From Bacteroidetes bacterium HGW-Bacteroidetes-4 (lineage in GTDB: Bacteria > Bacteroidota > Bacteroidia > Bacteroidales > SZUA-534), in NCBI GenBank assembly GCA_002840905.1, contig PHDD01000009.1:62001-126000 (forward strand): a DNA stretch of 64,000 nt. The letters are read 5' to 3'. This document shows positions 1 through 8,711 of this stretch, piece after piece. The first letter of the stretch is position 1. Each line of letters opens with the position of its first letter. The notes under the pieces were generated by a model. That model was not told where the DNA came from, ran no database searches, and saw only the letters and a list, made by a program, of their open reading frames with translations. A program made the position numbers and the translations under genes.

Positions 1-65
1 TGCTCCTGGTTGTTTCCGATACCGTGCTTAAACGCTTAAAAGAAATTAAAAAAGCCAAGGCATAA
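1..65 (+). CDS. 3' end of an unidentified protein (partial)
   Basis: A reading frame is open from the window edge to a TAA at 63-65 and encodes about 20 residues rich in Lys and Leu (ending KKAKA). It stops one base before the GTG of the O-antigen ligase-like gene, so the two are probably co-transcribed. Too little is visible to name the protein. Confidence 0.5.
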   Translation, partial: LLVVSDTVLKRLKEIKKAKA

Positions 66-66
66 G

Positions 67-1509
67 GTGAACGGACAAAAATACAGTGGGTGGGTTTATG
101 CTGGGGCATTACTATTTGTGATACTAAACGGACTTTTTATTTATCACGAAATCTTTTGGTTCAGTGTGCTTCCGGTGGTTTTGCTTTTAGTGGTTGCCGC
201 TTTCTTAAGTCTCGACAAACTATTACTGGCCCTGGTGTTTATGGTACCCTTATCCATTCCATTGAGTGAGCTGGTAAAAGATTTGCCCATCGACATGTTT
301 TTGCCCACCGAGCCCTTGCTGGCTGGCATATTGCTAATTGTAGTCCTTAAGCTTTTCTTTAGTGGCAACTTCGATAAAAAAGTGTTGACCCATCCGGTAA
401 CACTCACCCTGTACCTCTACCTGTTTTGGATGTTGGTGACCACCATTACCAGCACCATGCCTTTGGTTTCGGCTAAGTTTCTGGTTGCCAAACTCTGGTT
501 TATTGCCGCTTTTTATCTGCTGGCCACGCAATTATTCCGCAGCAAATCCAACGCGCGCAAGTACATGACCTATTATGTGTTTGCCCTGGTAATAGTAGTT
601 GGCTACGCCATGTTCCGGCACCTAAAATTTGGTATTTTCGATGAGAAAATTGCCCATTGGAGCGCCAACCCTTTTTATAAGGATCATACTTCGTACGGAG
701 CCTTATTGGCTTTTTACATTCCTCCCATGGTGGGTATCAGCCTTTATAAAAAATATCCGGTCCGCAGCCGGTATCTTTTTGCTGTACTAACGTTAATTCT
801 TTTCGTGGGATTGGTTTTTAGTTACTCCCGTGCAGCCTGGGTAAGCCTTATGGGTGCTTTTGGCGTGTGGGTGCTGATAAAGCTGCGAATAAAATTCTGG
901 GTAGTATTCTCAGGGGTGCTGCTGGTGGGTATGGTAGTGCTGGTTTTTGGGAATAGCATCATGCGCAGCCTGGAGTCGAACAAGCAGGATTCCAGTACCG
1001 ATTTGGCCGAGCATGTGCAATCCATCTCCAATGTATCGACCGATGCCTCGAACCTGGAGCGGCTGAACCGCTGGAACTGTGCCTTGCGCATGTTTGCCGA
1101 AAAACCAGTGTTTGGCTGGGGCCCAGGTACCTATACTTTTCATTATGCACCTTTTCAACTTTCGTATGAGAAAACCATCATAAGCACCAATCAGGGCGAT
1201 ATGGGCAATGCCCACTCAGAATACCTGGGGCCGCTTTCGGAACAGGGTGTTATGGGCATGCTTAGTTTTGTACTGATTATTGTAACTACTTTAATTACCG
1301 GAATCCGCGCTATACGCCGGGCTGCCGACAACGAACTGGCCATGCTGGGGCTGGCTGCTATTGTTGGACTGGTAACTTATTACCTGCATGGCATTCTAAA
1401 TAATTTTCTCGATACCGACAAAGCTTCGGTTCCCTTTTGGGGATTCACCGCCCTAATCGTAGCTATTGATATTTACTACCGAAAATCAGACGCAAAGAAC
1501 CCGGGCTGA
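67..1509 (+). CDS. O-antigen ligase/polymerase family membrane protein
   Basis: A 480-residue polytopic membrane protein with roughly ten to twelve hydrophobic segments and one long soluble loop in its second half. It looks like the O-antigen ligase/Wzy-like superfamily, which transfers or polymerises polysaccharide at the periplasmic face of the inner membrane. Supporting motifs are SYSRAAW near residues 252-258, a conserved RW...A...F..KP.FGWGPGTY stretch near 337-358, and NAHSEYLGPLSEQG near 383-396, matching the Wzy_C pattern R..W...G....NxH..YL...E.G. It starts at a GTG one base after the stop of the upstream frame. The substrate (O-antigen, exopolysaccharide or other glycan) cannot be told from sequence, and no glycosyltransferases are visible beside it in this window. 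Confidence 0.8.
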   Translation: MNGQKYSGWVYAGALLFVILNGLFIYHEIFWFSVLPVVLLLVVAAFLSLDKLLLALVFMVPLSIPLSELVKDLPIDMFLPTEPLLAGILLIVVLKLFFSGNFDKKVLTHPVTLTLYLYLFWMLVTTITSTMPLVSAKFLVAKLWFIAAFYLLATQLFRSKSNARKYMTYYVFALVIVVGYAMFRHLKFGIFDEKIAHWSANPFYKDHTSYGALLAFYIPPMVGISLYKKYPVRSRYLFAVLTLILFVGLVFSYSRAAWVSLMGAFGVWVLIKLRIKFWVVFSGVLLVGMVVLVFGNSIMRSLESNKQDSSTDLAEHVQSISNVSTDASNLERLNRWNCALRMFAEKPVFGWGPGTYTFHYAPFQLSYEKTIISTNQGDMGNAHSEYLGPLSEQGVMGMLSFVLIIVTTLITGIRAIRRAADNELAMLGLAAIVGLVTYYLHGILNNFLDTDKASVPFWGFTALIVAIDIYYRKSDAKNPG

Positions 1510-1607
1510 TTCCCCTGCTTACTGCAATTATAATTACCTTGCTGTATATCAATAACCGTCGGGTTTTCATGTATTTAGCCTAAAATAATTGGCCAAACGC
1601 ATGCGTT
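1510..1607. other. Intergenic spacer before the direct repeat
   Basis: About 100 bases between the ligase-like gene and the first copy of the long direct repeat. I see no convincing terminator: there is no GC stem followed by a T tract. Confidence 0.4.
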
Positions 1608-1822
1608 TTTCCAATAAATCGCCTTAACTTAGCACTGCAAAACAGTGTTCATTGGATGGGTTTTGGAAATTATCCGGGGATAAAAACACAGGAAGTAAGA
1701 TTTAAATACTTCACCAATGAAAACACAACAAGGCCGGAAAGGGCGGAAAGCTTCCCGCTACCGGCAAAACATACTGCACGAACAACCTCCCTAAGTAGCC
1801 ACTTAGCCTTGCTGCTTTTGTC
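1608..1822 (+). repeat. Long direct repeat, copy 1 (leader with 25-codon ORF)
   Basis: About 215 bases are nearly identical to 8712-8927, offset about 7.1 kb in the same orientation, with one single-base indel and a handful of substitutions. The clear identity begins near AAATCGCCTTAACTTAGCAC (1616) and ends near GCTGCTTTTG (1820). Shared sub-structures are a small hairpin (CACTG/CAGTG, 1632-1646), a 25-codon ORF (1717-1794) and a hairpin CTAAGT/ACTTAG (1791-1806) that overlaps the ORF's stop codon. There are no terminal inverted repeats and no transposase. It could be a regulatory leader copied with its gene, or a recombination scar. Confidence 0.85.
1717..1794 (+). CDS. Putative 25-residue basic micro-ORF in repeat copy 1
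   Basis: ATG at 1717 to TAA at 1792-1794 gives a 25-residue, strongly basic peptide starting MKTQQGRKGRK and ending ILHEQPP. The same-length ORF at 8820-8897 keeps start, stop and 20 of 25 residues, although its middle differs in many bases with no indel. That pattern suggests, but does not prove, selection on the reading frame. It has no signal peptide or membrane segment and no strong Shine-Dalgarno. I do not recognise the peptide; it could be a leader peptide or chance. Confidence 0.35.
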   Translation: MKTQQGRKGRKASRYRQNILHEQPP

Positions 1823-2051
1823 ATAAATGCAGGCCTTCTTGTTTGGTATTAATCTGTTTAATCCAATTCAACTATTGAATAAAAGCCCACAATTTGGTAT
1901 AATCAGAATAACCAAATTGATATTGGGGCTAAAACTTCATTATATAGGATATAGCTGGTTTGATGGTGTATTATATGGGTTTGAAACATTTAGTAGCAAC
2001 CTCAAACAATCAGTAAACCAATATCACTACAACTCATTTAAATCATAAAAA
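1823..2051. other. AT-rich spacer before the first T9SS cargo gene
   Basis: About 230 AT-rich bases between repeat copy 1 and the gene at 2052. A 73-codon open frame (1827-2048) spans it, but its composition is low in complexity and it shows no domain or clear start signal, so I treat the stretch as a non-coding upstream region. Confidence 0.4.
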
Positions 2052-2951
2052 ATGAAAAAAACTATTATTTTAAGTCTGTTCACGCTTTTGTATAAATGGG
2101 CTTATTGCCAGGAATACGAAACCATTGTTGATACCACCAAACAATGGGCTGTAGTACAATATTGGTTTTATACCGATTGGCCGGTTGAAGACCGTTTTGC
2201 TGCATTTACAACGGGTTACAGGTTTAGAGGAGACACTCTAATTAACAATTATCATTATAAGTTTTTAGAAGAATGTAAGGATTCTGTTTTTGAGAATTGG
2301 TACAGGTCAGAGTATTTGATGCGCGATGATTCTGCAGGCAGGGTTTATATCCATGATTACAACATAGAAAAAGTACTTTACGATTTTAATGTAAAAGCTA
2401 ATGATACCATATGGATTCCTAACCCATATGATTTTTCAGATGAAGATGCTTCCCTAATAATTGATAGCGTTGGTGTTGAGTTTATTGCTGGAAAAGAAAG
2501 AAAAGTCGTCTATTGGTGGGGATTAGTTTTATATTCAGAAGGATTCGGTACATATAGAGGACCTTATGGAATTTTAACTACATATAATGTAGCCAATTGC
2601 TCCTGGTATGTGACCTGCTTTCAGCAGAAAAGTGAAATGTTATACCAAAGCGAGGACAGTTGCTACATTCATTTTGATTATACAAGTATTTCAGACAAAA
2701 AAGATGAAATGGATGTACATGTTTATCCAAATCCGGTATCCAAGCAATTAAGGGTTGAGCTGTCTAGTTCTCCCAATGAATCTTTGTCTTTTTCCCTTTT
2801 CACATTGGATGGAAAAAAAATAATGAATGCCATACTATCAGAACAAGTAAATAGCATTGACCTCGAAAACATTGCAAATGGCATGTATTTAATACAGTTT
2901 AAATCTTTAAATGGACAAATGTCCACACAAACATTAATCATAAAAAAATAG
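2052..2951 (+). CDS. T9SS type A sorting domain protein, function unknown
   Basis: A 299-residue secreted protein. Residues 1-20 form a signal peptide (KK start, hydrophobic core, cut after YCQ). The body (about 21-215) matches nothing I recognise. Residues about 222-299 are a T9SS type A C-terminal sorting domain: VYPNPVSK opener, beta-rich middle (LFTLDGKK), NGMYLIQF and a basic end TLIIKK. In Bacteroidota such a tail directs export through the PorSS/T9SS and usually surface attachment or release. It is the first gene inside the repeat-bracketed region and is visibly more AT-rich than the flanking housekeeping genes. A second cargo gene follows after about 60 bases. Confidence 0.8.
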   Translation: MKKTIILSLFTLLYKWAYCQEYETIVDTTKQWAVVQYWFYTDWPVEDRFAAFTTGYRFRGDTLINNYHYKFLEECKDSVFENWYRSEYLMRDDSAGRVYIHDYNIEKVLYDFNVKANDTIWIPNPYDFSDEDASLIIDSVGVEFIAGKERKVVYWWGLVLYSEGFGTYRGPYGILTTYNVANCSWYVTCFQQKSEMLYQSEDSCYIHFDYTSISDKKDEMDVHVYPNPVSKQLRVELSSSPNESLSFSLFTLDGKKIMNAILSEQVNSIDLENIANGMYLIQFKSLNGQMSTQTLIIKK

Positions 2952-3011
2952 TAAGATGAAACTATTTATAAAATATTAATTAGCCGATTTATAAATTAAA
3001 AATAGAAACTT

Positions 3012-4478
3012 ATGAACAAAACCAGCCTGTTAAAAATTTCATTTTCCATTTTGCTGATAATTATTACGCATGCAGCAAAAACACAAAACCAATGGTTTAC
3101 AGGTATCAACATTCCAAATCAAGAAAAGACGATTGAAACAGATTGCCCCTTATATAATGTAGGCGATCCCGAACTTGTAATAGAATACCAACATGCGCTG
3201 GGTAATTGTAACAGCTATGCAGTAGATATCGCATTTACATCAGACAGTACTAGTTTCATTTTACTCTATTTAGGGAAAGGAGGTAGTTATATAGCAAAAT
3301 ATTCCGACAATGGCCAAGAATTATGGATGACATTCTTAGCTGTTAATGACTCTACAGAATTTGATGCAACCCAATTTATTACCATTGGTGATAATTATTA
3401 TATAGCAGGTTACTGGGGTGAAATAAAAATGCGAAATTATGGCGTAATTAAAGTTAATAACAACGGCAAGCAACAATGGATAAAATTACTTAAAACAGAA
3501 GTGGATAAAAAGTATTCAGAAATAAAACGTGTAGCTATTTTTTATGCTGAAGATAACAACTTTTTGTTTTCAACCAATATAAACGACACCATGTATATTA
3601 CAAAATATGATAGTACATGTAATAAGCTATGGGATATTAGTAGTGTTGATTTAAATTACCAGAATGAAAGCAATTATACTCTAAAGGCTATTTTAACAAG
3701 AACGCACTATGTGATTTATATAAAAGAGACTTATTGGCAACTTGATTTTAATGGCAAAATTTTGTATACAGATACTATTAACGGTAATTGGGCTTGGAAC
3801 CTATTTCCTGAAAACACTAATATTTATGCCTGTGGTTATACCGAACCCAACCAATGGATTAGAAAATATACACAAGATTTTGATCTTAAAAAAGAATATT
3901 TACAAGATGTGTCACTAAAACAAAGAGAAATTTCCAGTGCAAAAACCATTGAAGAGCTTGCCGATAAAAGCCTACTTGTTTTTTATGATTTTTATTACGA
4001 TGGAACAGGTATGGGAGACATACATTATAATGTGCAAATATTACACCTTGATGCCAATTTAAATTGTAAAAGCACCATTAATTTGTATGGTGCAGGCAGC
4101 CAAATTGCTAATAAGTTGCTTATTAACAAAGATGGTGACTATATAATTTTTGGTGATGGCTATTATGCCCCTGATAACTGCAATAAGTTATTCCTGGCAA
4201 AAATTAGAAAATGGCCTTTACCTGTTAAATCAAACGAGACATTGCCACTATTTACGCTGTACCCCAATCCAATAAATACAGAACTTAATATTGCGTTTAA
4301 AAATAAACAAACAGGCATGGTAAACATTTATTCGCCACAAGGTAATTTACTGTACAGCAAAAAATTGAATAATGTAAACAATGCTATACTGAGTATCGAC
4401 TATTTGCCCAGTGGTTTAATGTTATTGGAGTACATAAATAATGACAAAAGGATAATTGAAAAAATAATAAAAAACTAG
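3012..4478 (+). CDS. T9SS type A sorting domain protein, function unknown
   Basis: A 488-residue secreted protein with a signal peptide (residues 1-25, ending AAKTQ). The body holds repeated short beta-type segments of the form IAKYSDNGQELW, VIKVNNNGKQQW and ITKYDSTCNKLW, spaced roughly 50-60 residues apart, like the blades of a beta-propeller. Residues about 412-488 are a T9SS type A sorting domain (LYPNPINTELN, then a YLPSGLMLLEY stretch and a basic end). The role is unknown; propeller-plus-T9SS proteins are typically surface or secreted binding proteins. The DNA is strongly AT-rich compared with genes after 9 kb, consistent with acquired cargo. Confidence 0.75.
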   Translation: MNKTSLLKISFSILLIIITHAAKTQNQWFTGINIPNQEKTIETDCPLYNVGDPELVIEYQHALGNCNSYAVDIAFTSDSTSFILLYLGKGGSYIAKYSDNGQELWMTFLAVNDSTEFDATQFITIGDNYYIAGYWGEIKMRNYGVIKVNNNGKQQWIKLLKTEVDKKYSEIKRVAIFYAEDNNFLFSTNINDTMYITKYDSTCNKLWDISSVDLNYQNESNYTLKAILTRTHYVIYIKETYWQLDFNGKILYTDTINGNWAWNLFPENTNIYACGYTEPNQWIRKYTQDFDLKKEYLQDVSLKQREISSAKTIEELADKSLLVFYDFYYDGTGMGDIHYNVQILHLDANLNCKSTINLYGAGSQIANKLLINKDGDYIIFGDGYYAPDNCNKLFLAKIRKWPLPVKSNETLPLFTLYPNPINTELNIAFKNKQTGMVNIYSPQGNLLYSKKLNNVNNAILSIDYLPSGLMLLEYINNDKRIIEKIIKN

Positions 4479-4604
4479 CCCCGAATTTAATTTATTATAA
4501 ACAAAAGGCGAGGAGCAGCAACAATTTTAGGTGCGTTCGCTAAAACATAAAACCTAGAAACTGTTTGGGGTGCCGCTCCCGTCTTTATAAATTTTACAAA
4601 TGTT

Positions 4605-4703
4605 ATGAAAAAAACATGTATTTATGAACAAAAGTTCAAGAAAATGTATTCCTGACTTTTAATTCTCGTTCTGGGAATAAGCTTAAATGGAAATGCACAG
4701 GAT
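4605..4703 (+). pseudogene. N-terminal signal-peptide segment of the M6 protease gene, cut by in-frame TGA
   Basis: ATG at 4605 opens the same frame as the protease body. After 16 codons (MKKTCIYEQKF...YS) an in-frame TGA lies at 4653-4655. The frame then continues LLILVLGISLNGNAQ, the hydrophobic core and AQ-type cleavage site of a signal peptide, directly into the protease. Without the stop this would be a normal secretion signal, so the TGA looks like a nonsense mutation, possibly from TGG, or a sequencing error. No ATG, GTG or TTG lies between the stop and the end of the hydrophobic core. Confidence 0.7.
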
Positions 4704-7700
4704 GTGGAAATTTATGATTATCACGATCCTAATGAAGACCATTCATTGCCAAAGCATGAACCTTTATCTTCTGAATATGGCCGGGTACATACACCCAAAG
4801 GACCACTAAAAGTATTATTAGTTTTTGCACAATTCGAAGTTGATAATGTAAGTCCTACAAGTGAAACATGGCCTGCTGATCAGCTGCCAAATTATAGTGA
4901 AATACTTTATACCAGTTTAAGTGCTTTTAATCCAACTAATACAGATTTAAGCATTAGTAACTACTATTATCAGATGAGTAAATTTTCAGGTAATCCGTTT
5001 AAGTTATATGGTGAAATATTCCCGGAATTAGTTAAAATACCCATTCCAACAACTAATTTTAGTTTTAGCCACTTTACCAATCAGGTTTTTGATTATATAG
5101 AAGCAAATTACCCCGATTACCATTGGAATACATTTGACCAACGCGATAACCGTCCAAACTTTACTGCAAGCAATGTAAGCTCATCGCCCGATGATGAATT
5201 CGACTATGTTGTTATTAGTTTCAGGTGGAATGGTGGTTATGATCCTTGGGGAAATAGTAATGACACAACATTAAAAACAACCTATGAAGCTGCCTGGGGC
5301 GGTTCACCTACAGGCTGGGCAAGTATTGCCAGTCAGACACTATCAACTAGTTCAGGAACTTATAGGGTAACAAATGGTTTTACCTCAGCTTTAGGTTTAA
5401 TGAGCCCAACAGGATTCAGAGAATTTTTCTTTCATGAATTTGGTCACAGTATGTATGGTGCACCACACTATAATGGAGCAAACAGTGTTGTTGGTGAGCA
5501 TTTCTTTACCAATAGCGGATGGGGTATGATGGGTTCAGGTGCCAGACATAAATATTGTACCCTGGGTTGGGAGCAATGGTGGCTAGGTTGGAACGATATT
5601 AATTATGATTTAAATAACGCGTCGCAAAACGCAACATACACTTTGTATGACTTTATTACAAACGGTGATATGATACGCTTAAAGATACCAAACACAGATC
5701 AGTATTTATGGATCGAGTTCCATAGTGGTCAGTCAGTATTTGAAAACAGAGCAAGTTTAACTGTAAATAAGCAAGGCAATCCATTTCCTGAAAATGCTGA
5801 TGGTGTTTTAGCATACATTGAATGTATTTCAGATGATAAGGAGAATCCTGGTATTTTTACTTCAGGTGCTAATGGGATAAAATATTTGCATGGTGATGGA
5901 AATTACGAATACAACCACTCATCAAAATCATCAATTGTTCCTGAATGGTGGCCAGCCGTCTACGATTATTACACAGGTGATGCCAATCCTTTTGCCATGC
6001 AAAATGGAGTCGCTGCAATCCGAAGTGATTATGATTCAAATAATAAAATTAATTATAATTCTGGTACCAACTCTCCAAATAGTGGAGACGGCAATGAAAT
6101 GCATTCTATAGTAAGAAAAAACGGAACAATGTCATATGATGCATATGGCAAAAACATGAACTTAAAAGTGGGCAGTTATTATTCAATTGGAAGTAACCCC
6201 GCTATTATAGAACATCAAAATTATAATGAAATTACCCAAGAACTTTCTCCTATTCATTTACACGGGTTGCGTATAAAAGTTCTAACTCAAACTTCTAGTA
6301 ATGCCCAAATTCAGGTTGAATACGATTACAACAAAGTTGAGCAAGATACACGCTGGACAGGCAATATTGAACTACCCGAAAACCAAACTATAACTATTGA
6401 TGGAGCCGATGTAGTCATTGATAGAAGCATGACTCCCTCAAGAGAATATCCGGATGCTGATTTCGGATTTTATCCCTATTCTTTATTTACATTGAAGAAT
6501 GGTTCAGTATTGAATATAAATAATGGAGGTAGGCTGCAATTAAACGAAAAAAGTACCTTAACGCTCGAAAATGGTTCGGACATTAGTGTCAATAGTAGCT
6601 CAATTACTTTGAGTTCTGATTCAAAAATTGAAATCCAAAGCGGAACCTATTCCATCCAAAATAATGGTACTATTGTTTTGGATGGCACAATACATTTAGC
6701 AGCAAATACAGATCTTACTTTTTCCGGCTCAGGCCGTATTGTCCTCAACGGCGCCATAACTGCCGAACCCGGAGCCTCACTTACCATCGAAGGGGTTGGT
6801 AGTACTACCAAATTGCTCGAAGTACAAAAATCAGTAGTTTTTGATGCTGATTTTGCCAATGTTATCCTAAAAAATGGCAAAATAGTAATGAACAACAGCA
6901 GTGCTGAGTTGTGTTTTAACAGTGGTATCGGCAATGTACAGGTCGATAAAGTTTGGCTTACCAGTTCAACGGGAACCCGCAATAATCACCAGGGAATGGA
7001 TATACGCTGCGAGAACTTTTCGGTAACCCAGTCCACTTTTGAGCATGGGTTGTATGGCCTATACATTAATCGTGTGTTTAATGCTGCTTTAAAACCCATT
7101 GTCAGTTGTAACTTTAATAATAATTATTACGGTTTGTACACCAACGGGGGTGCTTACCAAATAAGCAATTGCGACTTTATCAATAACAGCAACCATAGCC
7201 TTGCCATTTACGGTATCGTGGGTACCACTAATGTAAGTGACTGCTATTTCTCCGGGGCCACACGAGGTTTATATATAAACAGTTCAGGAATGGGGGCAAT
7301 CCATGTAAACGGAACCGTAATCGAGAACTGCAATATAGGTGTTTATGCCTCCAACCAGGCGTACCTGTGTTTTAAATGTTCCAGTGTTATGAATATGTAT
7401 TCCGGGATCGAATTGTATAATAACTCCACGATACACCTGGCCAGCACAGGAACCATTGATGCTGGTGGCAATGCTGTTTCAGGGAATAATTACGGAATTA
7501 TTGGAAACGGTTATCCTTCATACAATACAAATAACTATTTTTTCCTGAACAACGGATACAATGACTTTAGCAGCAATGGCAGTTATGCTTTAAAGGGTAA
7601 TTTCGGTGCTGTTCCGGGGGGTGCCTGCAACAGTTACAACAACAGGTGGCGACTAGACGGGGGAGCTCCGCGAAATGGAATAGAGTATTCACTTTATGGC

Positions 7701-8144
7701 ACCAACGGAGAACCCATCTTTCTTTACGACCCCTCGCCCGAGAGCTATTTTAGTCCTTGCGATGTGTTAAAAATTGCCCCTGGGGAAGAGTTGCTTAAAG
7801 CTGTTTCCTTACCTGATGTTGATACACAGATTACCCGTTTGGTATCAAACGCCATTGCTCTTGATGACTCCGTTAACCTGGAAAAACGGAAGTCTTCCTA
7901 TAGAGAACTGGCTAACGTTTTGATGAGGGATTATAAATACCTTTCAAAAACTGAGGCTTATTCCCTGCATTTGGGTTATCAGTATATGAAGCAGCAATTG
8001 ATCGAAATGAACGACATCCCTGATTTTGACTTGTATCCTTTTATTCACATCATGGAAAAGGTTCAACACAAACTGGGAAGCGATGCCCGGGCTAAGAAAC
8101 ATTCTGATGTAGCCTTCATTGTCGAATATGCCCAAACACTATGA
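4704..8144 (+). CDS. M6-like zinc metalloprotease with right-handed beta-helix region (gene interrupted by TGA at both ends)
   Basis: 1146 codons from a GTG at 4704; the gene probably once began at 4605. Around residue 244 from the GTG is a zinc-protease site HEFGHSMYGAPH, with the third His one residue further than in the usual HExxHxxGxxH. It is followed by a Met-turn-like GWGMMGSG and a W..WWLGW stretch, as in M6 (immune-inhibitor-A type) peptidases. Residues about 540-1000 are Gly/Asn/Ser-rich repeats (NNYYGLYTNGG, ISNCDFINNS) typical of right-handed parallel beta-helices. The last 100 residues are helical. An in-frame TGA at 8142-8144 separates it from the T9SS tail at 8145-8654. As read, it would lack both signal peptide and sorting domain, so it is probably non-functional unless the TGAs are read through or are assembly errors. 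Confidence 0.75.
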   Translation: MEIYDYHDPNEDHSLPKHEPLSSEYGRVHTPKGPLKVLLVFAQFEVDNVSPTSETWPADQLPNYSEILYTSLSAFNPTNTDLSISNYYYQMSKFSGNPFKLYGEIFPELVKIPIPTTNFSFSHFTNQVFDYIEANYPDYHWNTFDQRDNRPNFTASNVSSSPDDEFDYVVISFRWNGGYDPWGNSNDTTLKTTYEAAWGGSPTGWASIASQTLSTSSGTYRVTNGFTSALGLMSPTGFREFFFHEFGHSMYGAPHYNGANSVVGEHFFTNSGWGMMGSGARHKYCTLGWEQWWLGWNDINYDLNNASQNATYTLYDFITNGDMIRLKIPNTDQYLWIEFHSGQSVFENRASLTVNKQGNPFPENADGVLAYIECISDDKENPGIFTSGANGIKYLHGDGNYEYNHSSKSSIVPEWWPAVYDYYTGDANPFAMQNGVAAIRSDYDSNNKINYNSGTNSPNSGDGNEMHSIVRKNGTMSYDAYGKNMNLKVGSYYSIGSNPAIIEHQNYNEITQELSPIHLHGLRIKVLTQTSSNAQIQVEYDYNKVEQDTRWTGNIELPENQTITIDGADVVIDRSMTPSREYPDADFGFYPYSLFTLKNGSVLNINNGGRLQLNEKSTLTLENGSDISVNSSSITLSSDSKIEIQSGTYSIQNNGTIVLDGTIHLAANTDLTFSGSGRIVLNGAITAEPGASLTIEGVGSTTKLLEVQKSVVFDADFANVILKNGKIVMNNSSAELCFNSGIGNVQVDKVWLTSSTGTRNNHQGMDIRCENFSVTQSTFEHGLYGLYINRVFNAALKPIVSCNFNNNYYGLYTNGGAYQISNCDFINNSNHSLAIYGIVGTTNVSDCYFSGATRGLYINSSGMGAIHVNGTVIENCNIGVYASNQAYLCFKCSSVMNMYSGIELYNNSTIHLASTGTIDAGGNAVSGNNYGIIGNGYPSYNTNNYFFLNNGYNDFSSNGSYALKGNFGAVPGGACNSYNNRWRLDGGAPRNGIEYSLYGTNGEPIFLYDPSPESYFSPCDVLKIAPGEELLKAVSLPDVDTQITRLVSNAIALDDSVNLEKRKSSYRELANVLMRDYKYLSKTEAYSLHLGYQYMKQQLIEMNDIPDFDLYPFIHIMEKVQHKLGSDARAKKHSDVAFIVEYAQTL

Positions 8145-8654
8145 ATGTCCGGTAAGTTTGATCAGGCACTTACTTACCTTCAAAGCACTTTTAATGGCAG
8201 GAATGATGAGGAAAGAATTACTCTGGAACAAGCTATTTGTAGGATTGAGGTTTTTGCAAAGTTTAATAACGACCCCGATTTGCAGGAAAACATGGATAGC
8301 TTGCTAACCCGCTGTGAAGTTTGTGAGAACAATAAAAAGTCGGTGCGTTTGTACGGAAACCAAAACCAGACAAATAACCTGGGAAATGAGCCATTACCTG
8401 TAGCCGATGAAATAAGCTTAAGTATAGTTCCCCATCCGGTTTCAGGGAATTCCGAGATACGAGTAGTTTGCCCAGTTGAAGCCGAACTGTTTATTCACAA
8501 CAGTATGGGCTTGTTGATTAGTCAACAAACCCTTTTAACAGGTTATAATGCCATAAAAATAAATCAGAAATCCTTAAAACCGGGAATCTACCTGGTTACG
8601 ATAAAGGTAAACAATCAAATGGTGCAATCGGTAAAAATGCTTGTTTTGGATTAA
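8145..8654 (+). CDS. T9SS sorting tail of the M6 protease gene, separated by in-frame TGA
   Basis: 169 codons starting with an ATG directly after the TGA at 8142-8144 and in the same frame as the protease. The first 60 or so residues continue the helical segment. Residues about 85-169 are a T9SS type A sorting domain (IVPHPVSGNSEIRV, then NSMGLLIS, LKPGIYLVTI and a final VKMLVLD). There is no signal peptide, so alone it could not be exported. It is best read as the C-terminus of one ancestral protein of about 1349 residues spanning 4605-8654. An independent gene is unlikely because the frame and domain logic are continuous. Confidence 0.75.
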   Translation: MSGKFDQALTYLQSTFNGRNDEERITLEQAICRIEVFAKFNNDPDLQENMDSLLTRCEVCENNKKSVRLYGNQNQTNNLGNEPLPVADEISLSIVPHPVSGNSEIRVVCPVEAELFIHNSMGLLISQQTLLTGYNAIKINQKSLKPGIYLVTIKVNNQMVQSVKMLVLD

Positions 8655-8711
8655 CAATAACGGTGAAAGAGCTTTATGTAATTTTTTAGACACCTGAATT
8701 ATTTTTTTCTA
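8655..8711. other. Spacer between protease remnant and repeat copy 2
   Basis: A short AT-rich spacer with a T-rich run at 8690-8710, but no clear stem in front of it, so I do not call a terminator. Confidence 0.35.

Noticed and set aside
1827-2048. 73-codon ORF before the first T9SS gene
   Set aside because: AT-rich with no recognisable domain, no clear start signal and no homologue that I know; more likely an upstream spacer of the gene at 2052.
4653-4655. TGA read genome-wide as Trp (code 4)
   Set aside because: Other genes in the window, such as ftsZ, ftsI and the ligase-like gene, end in TGA at their normal family length.
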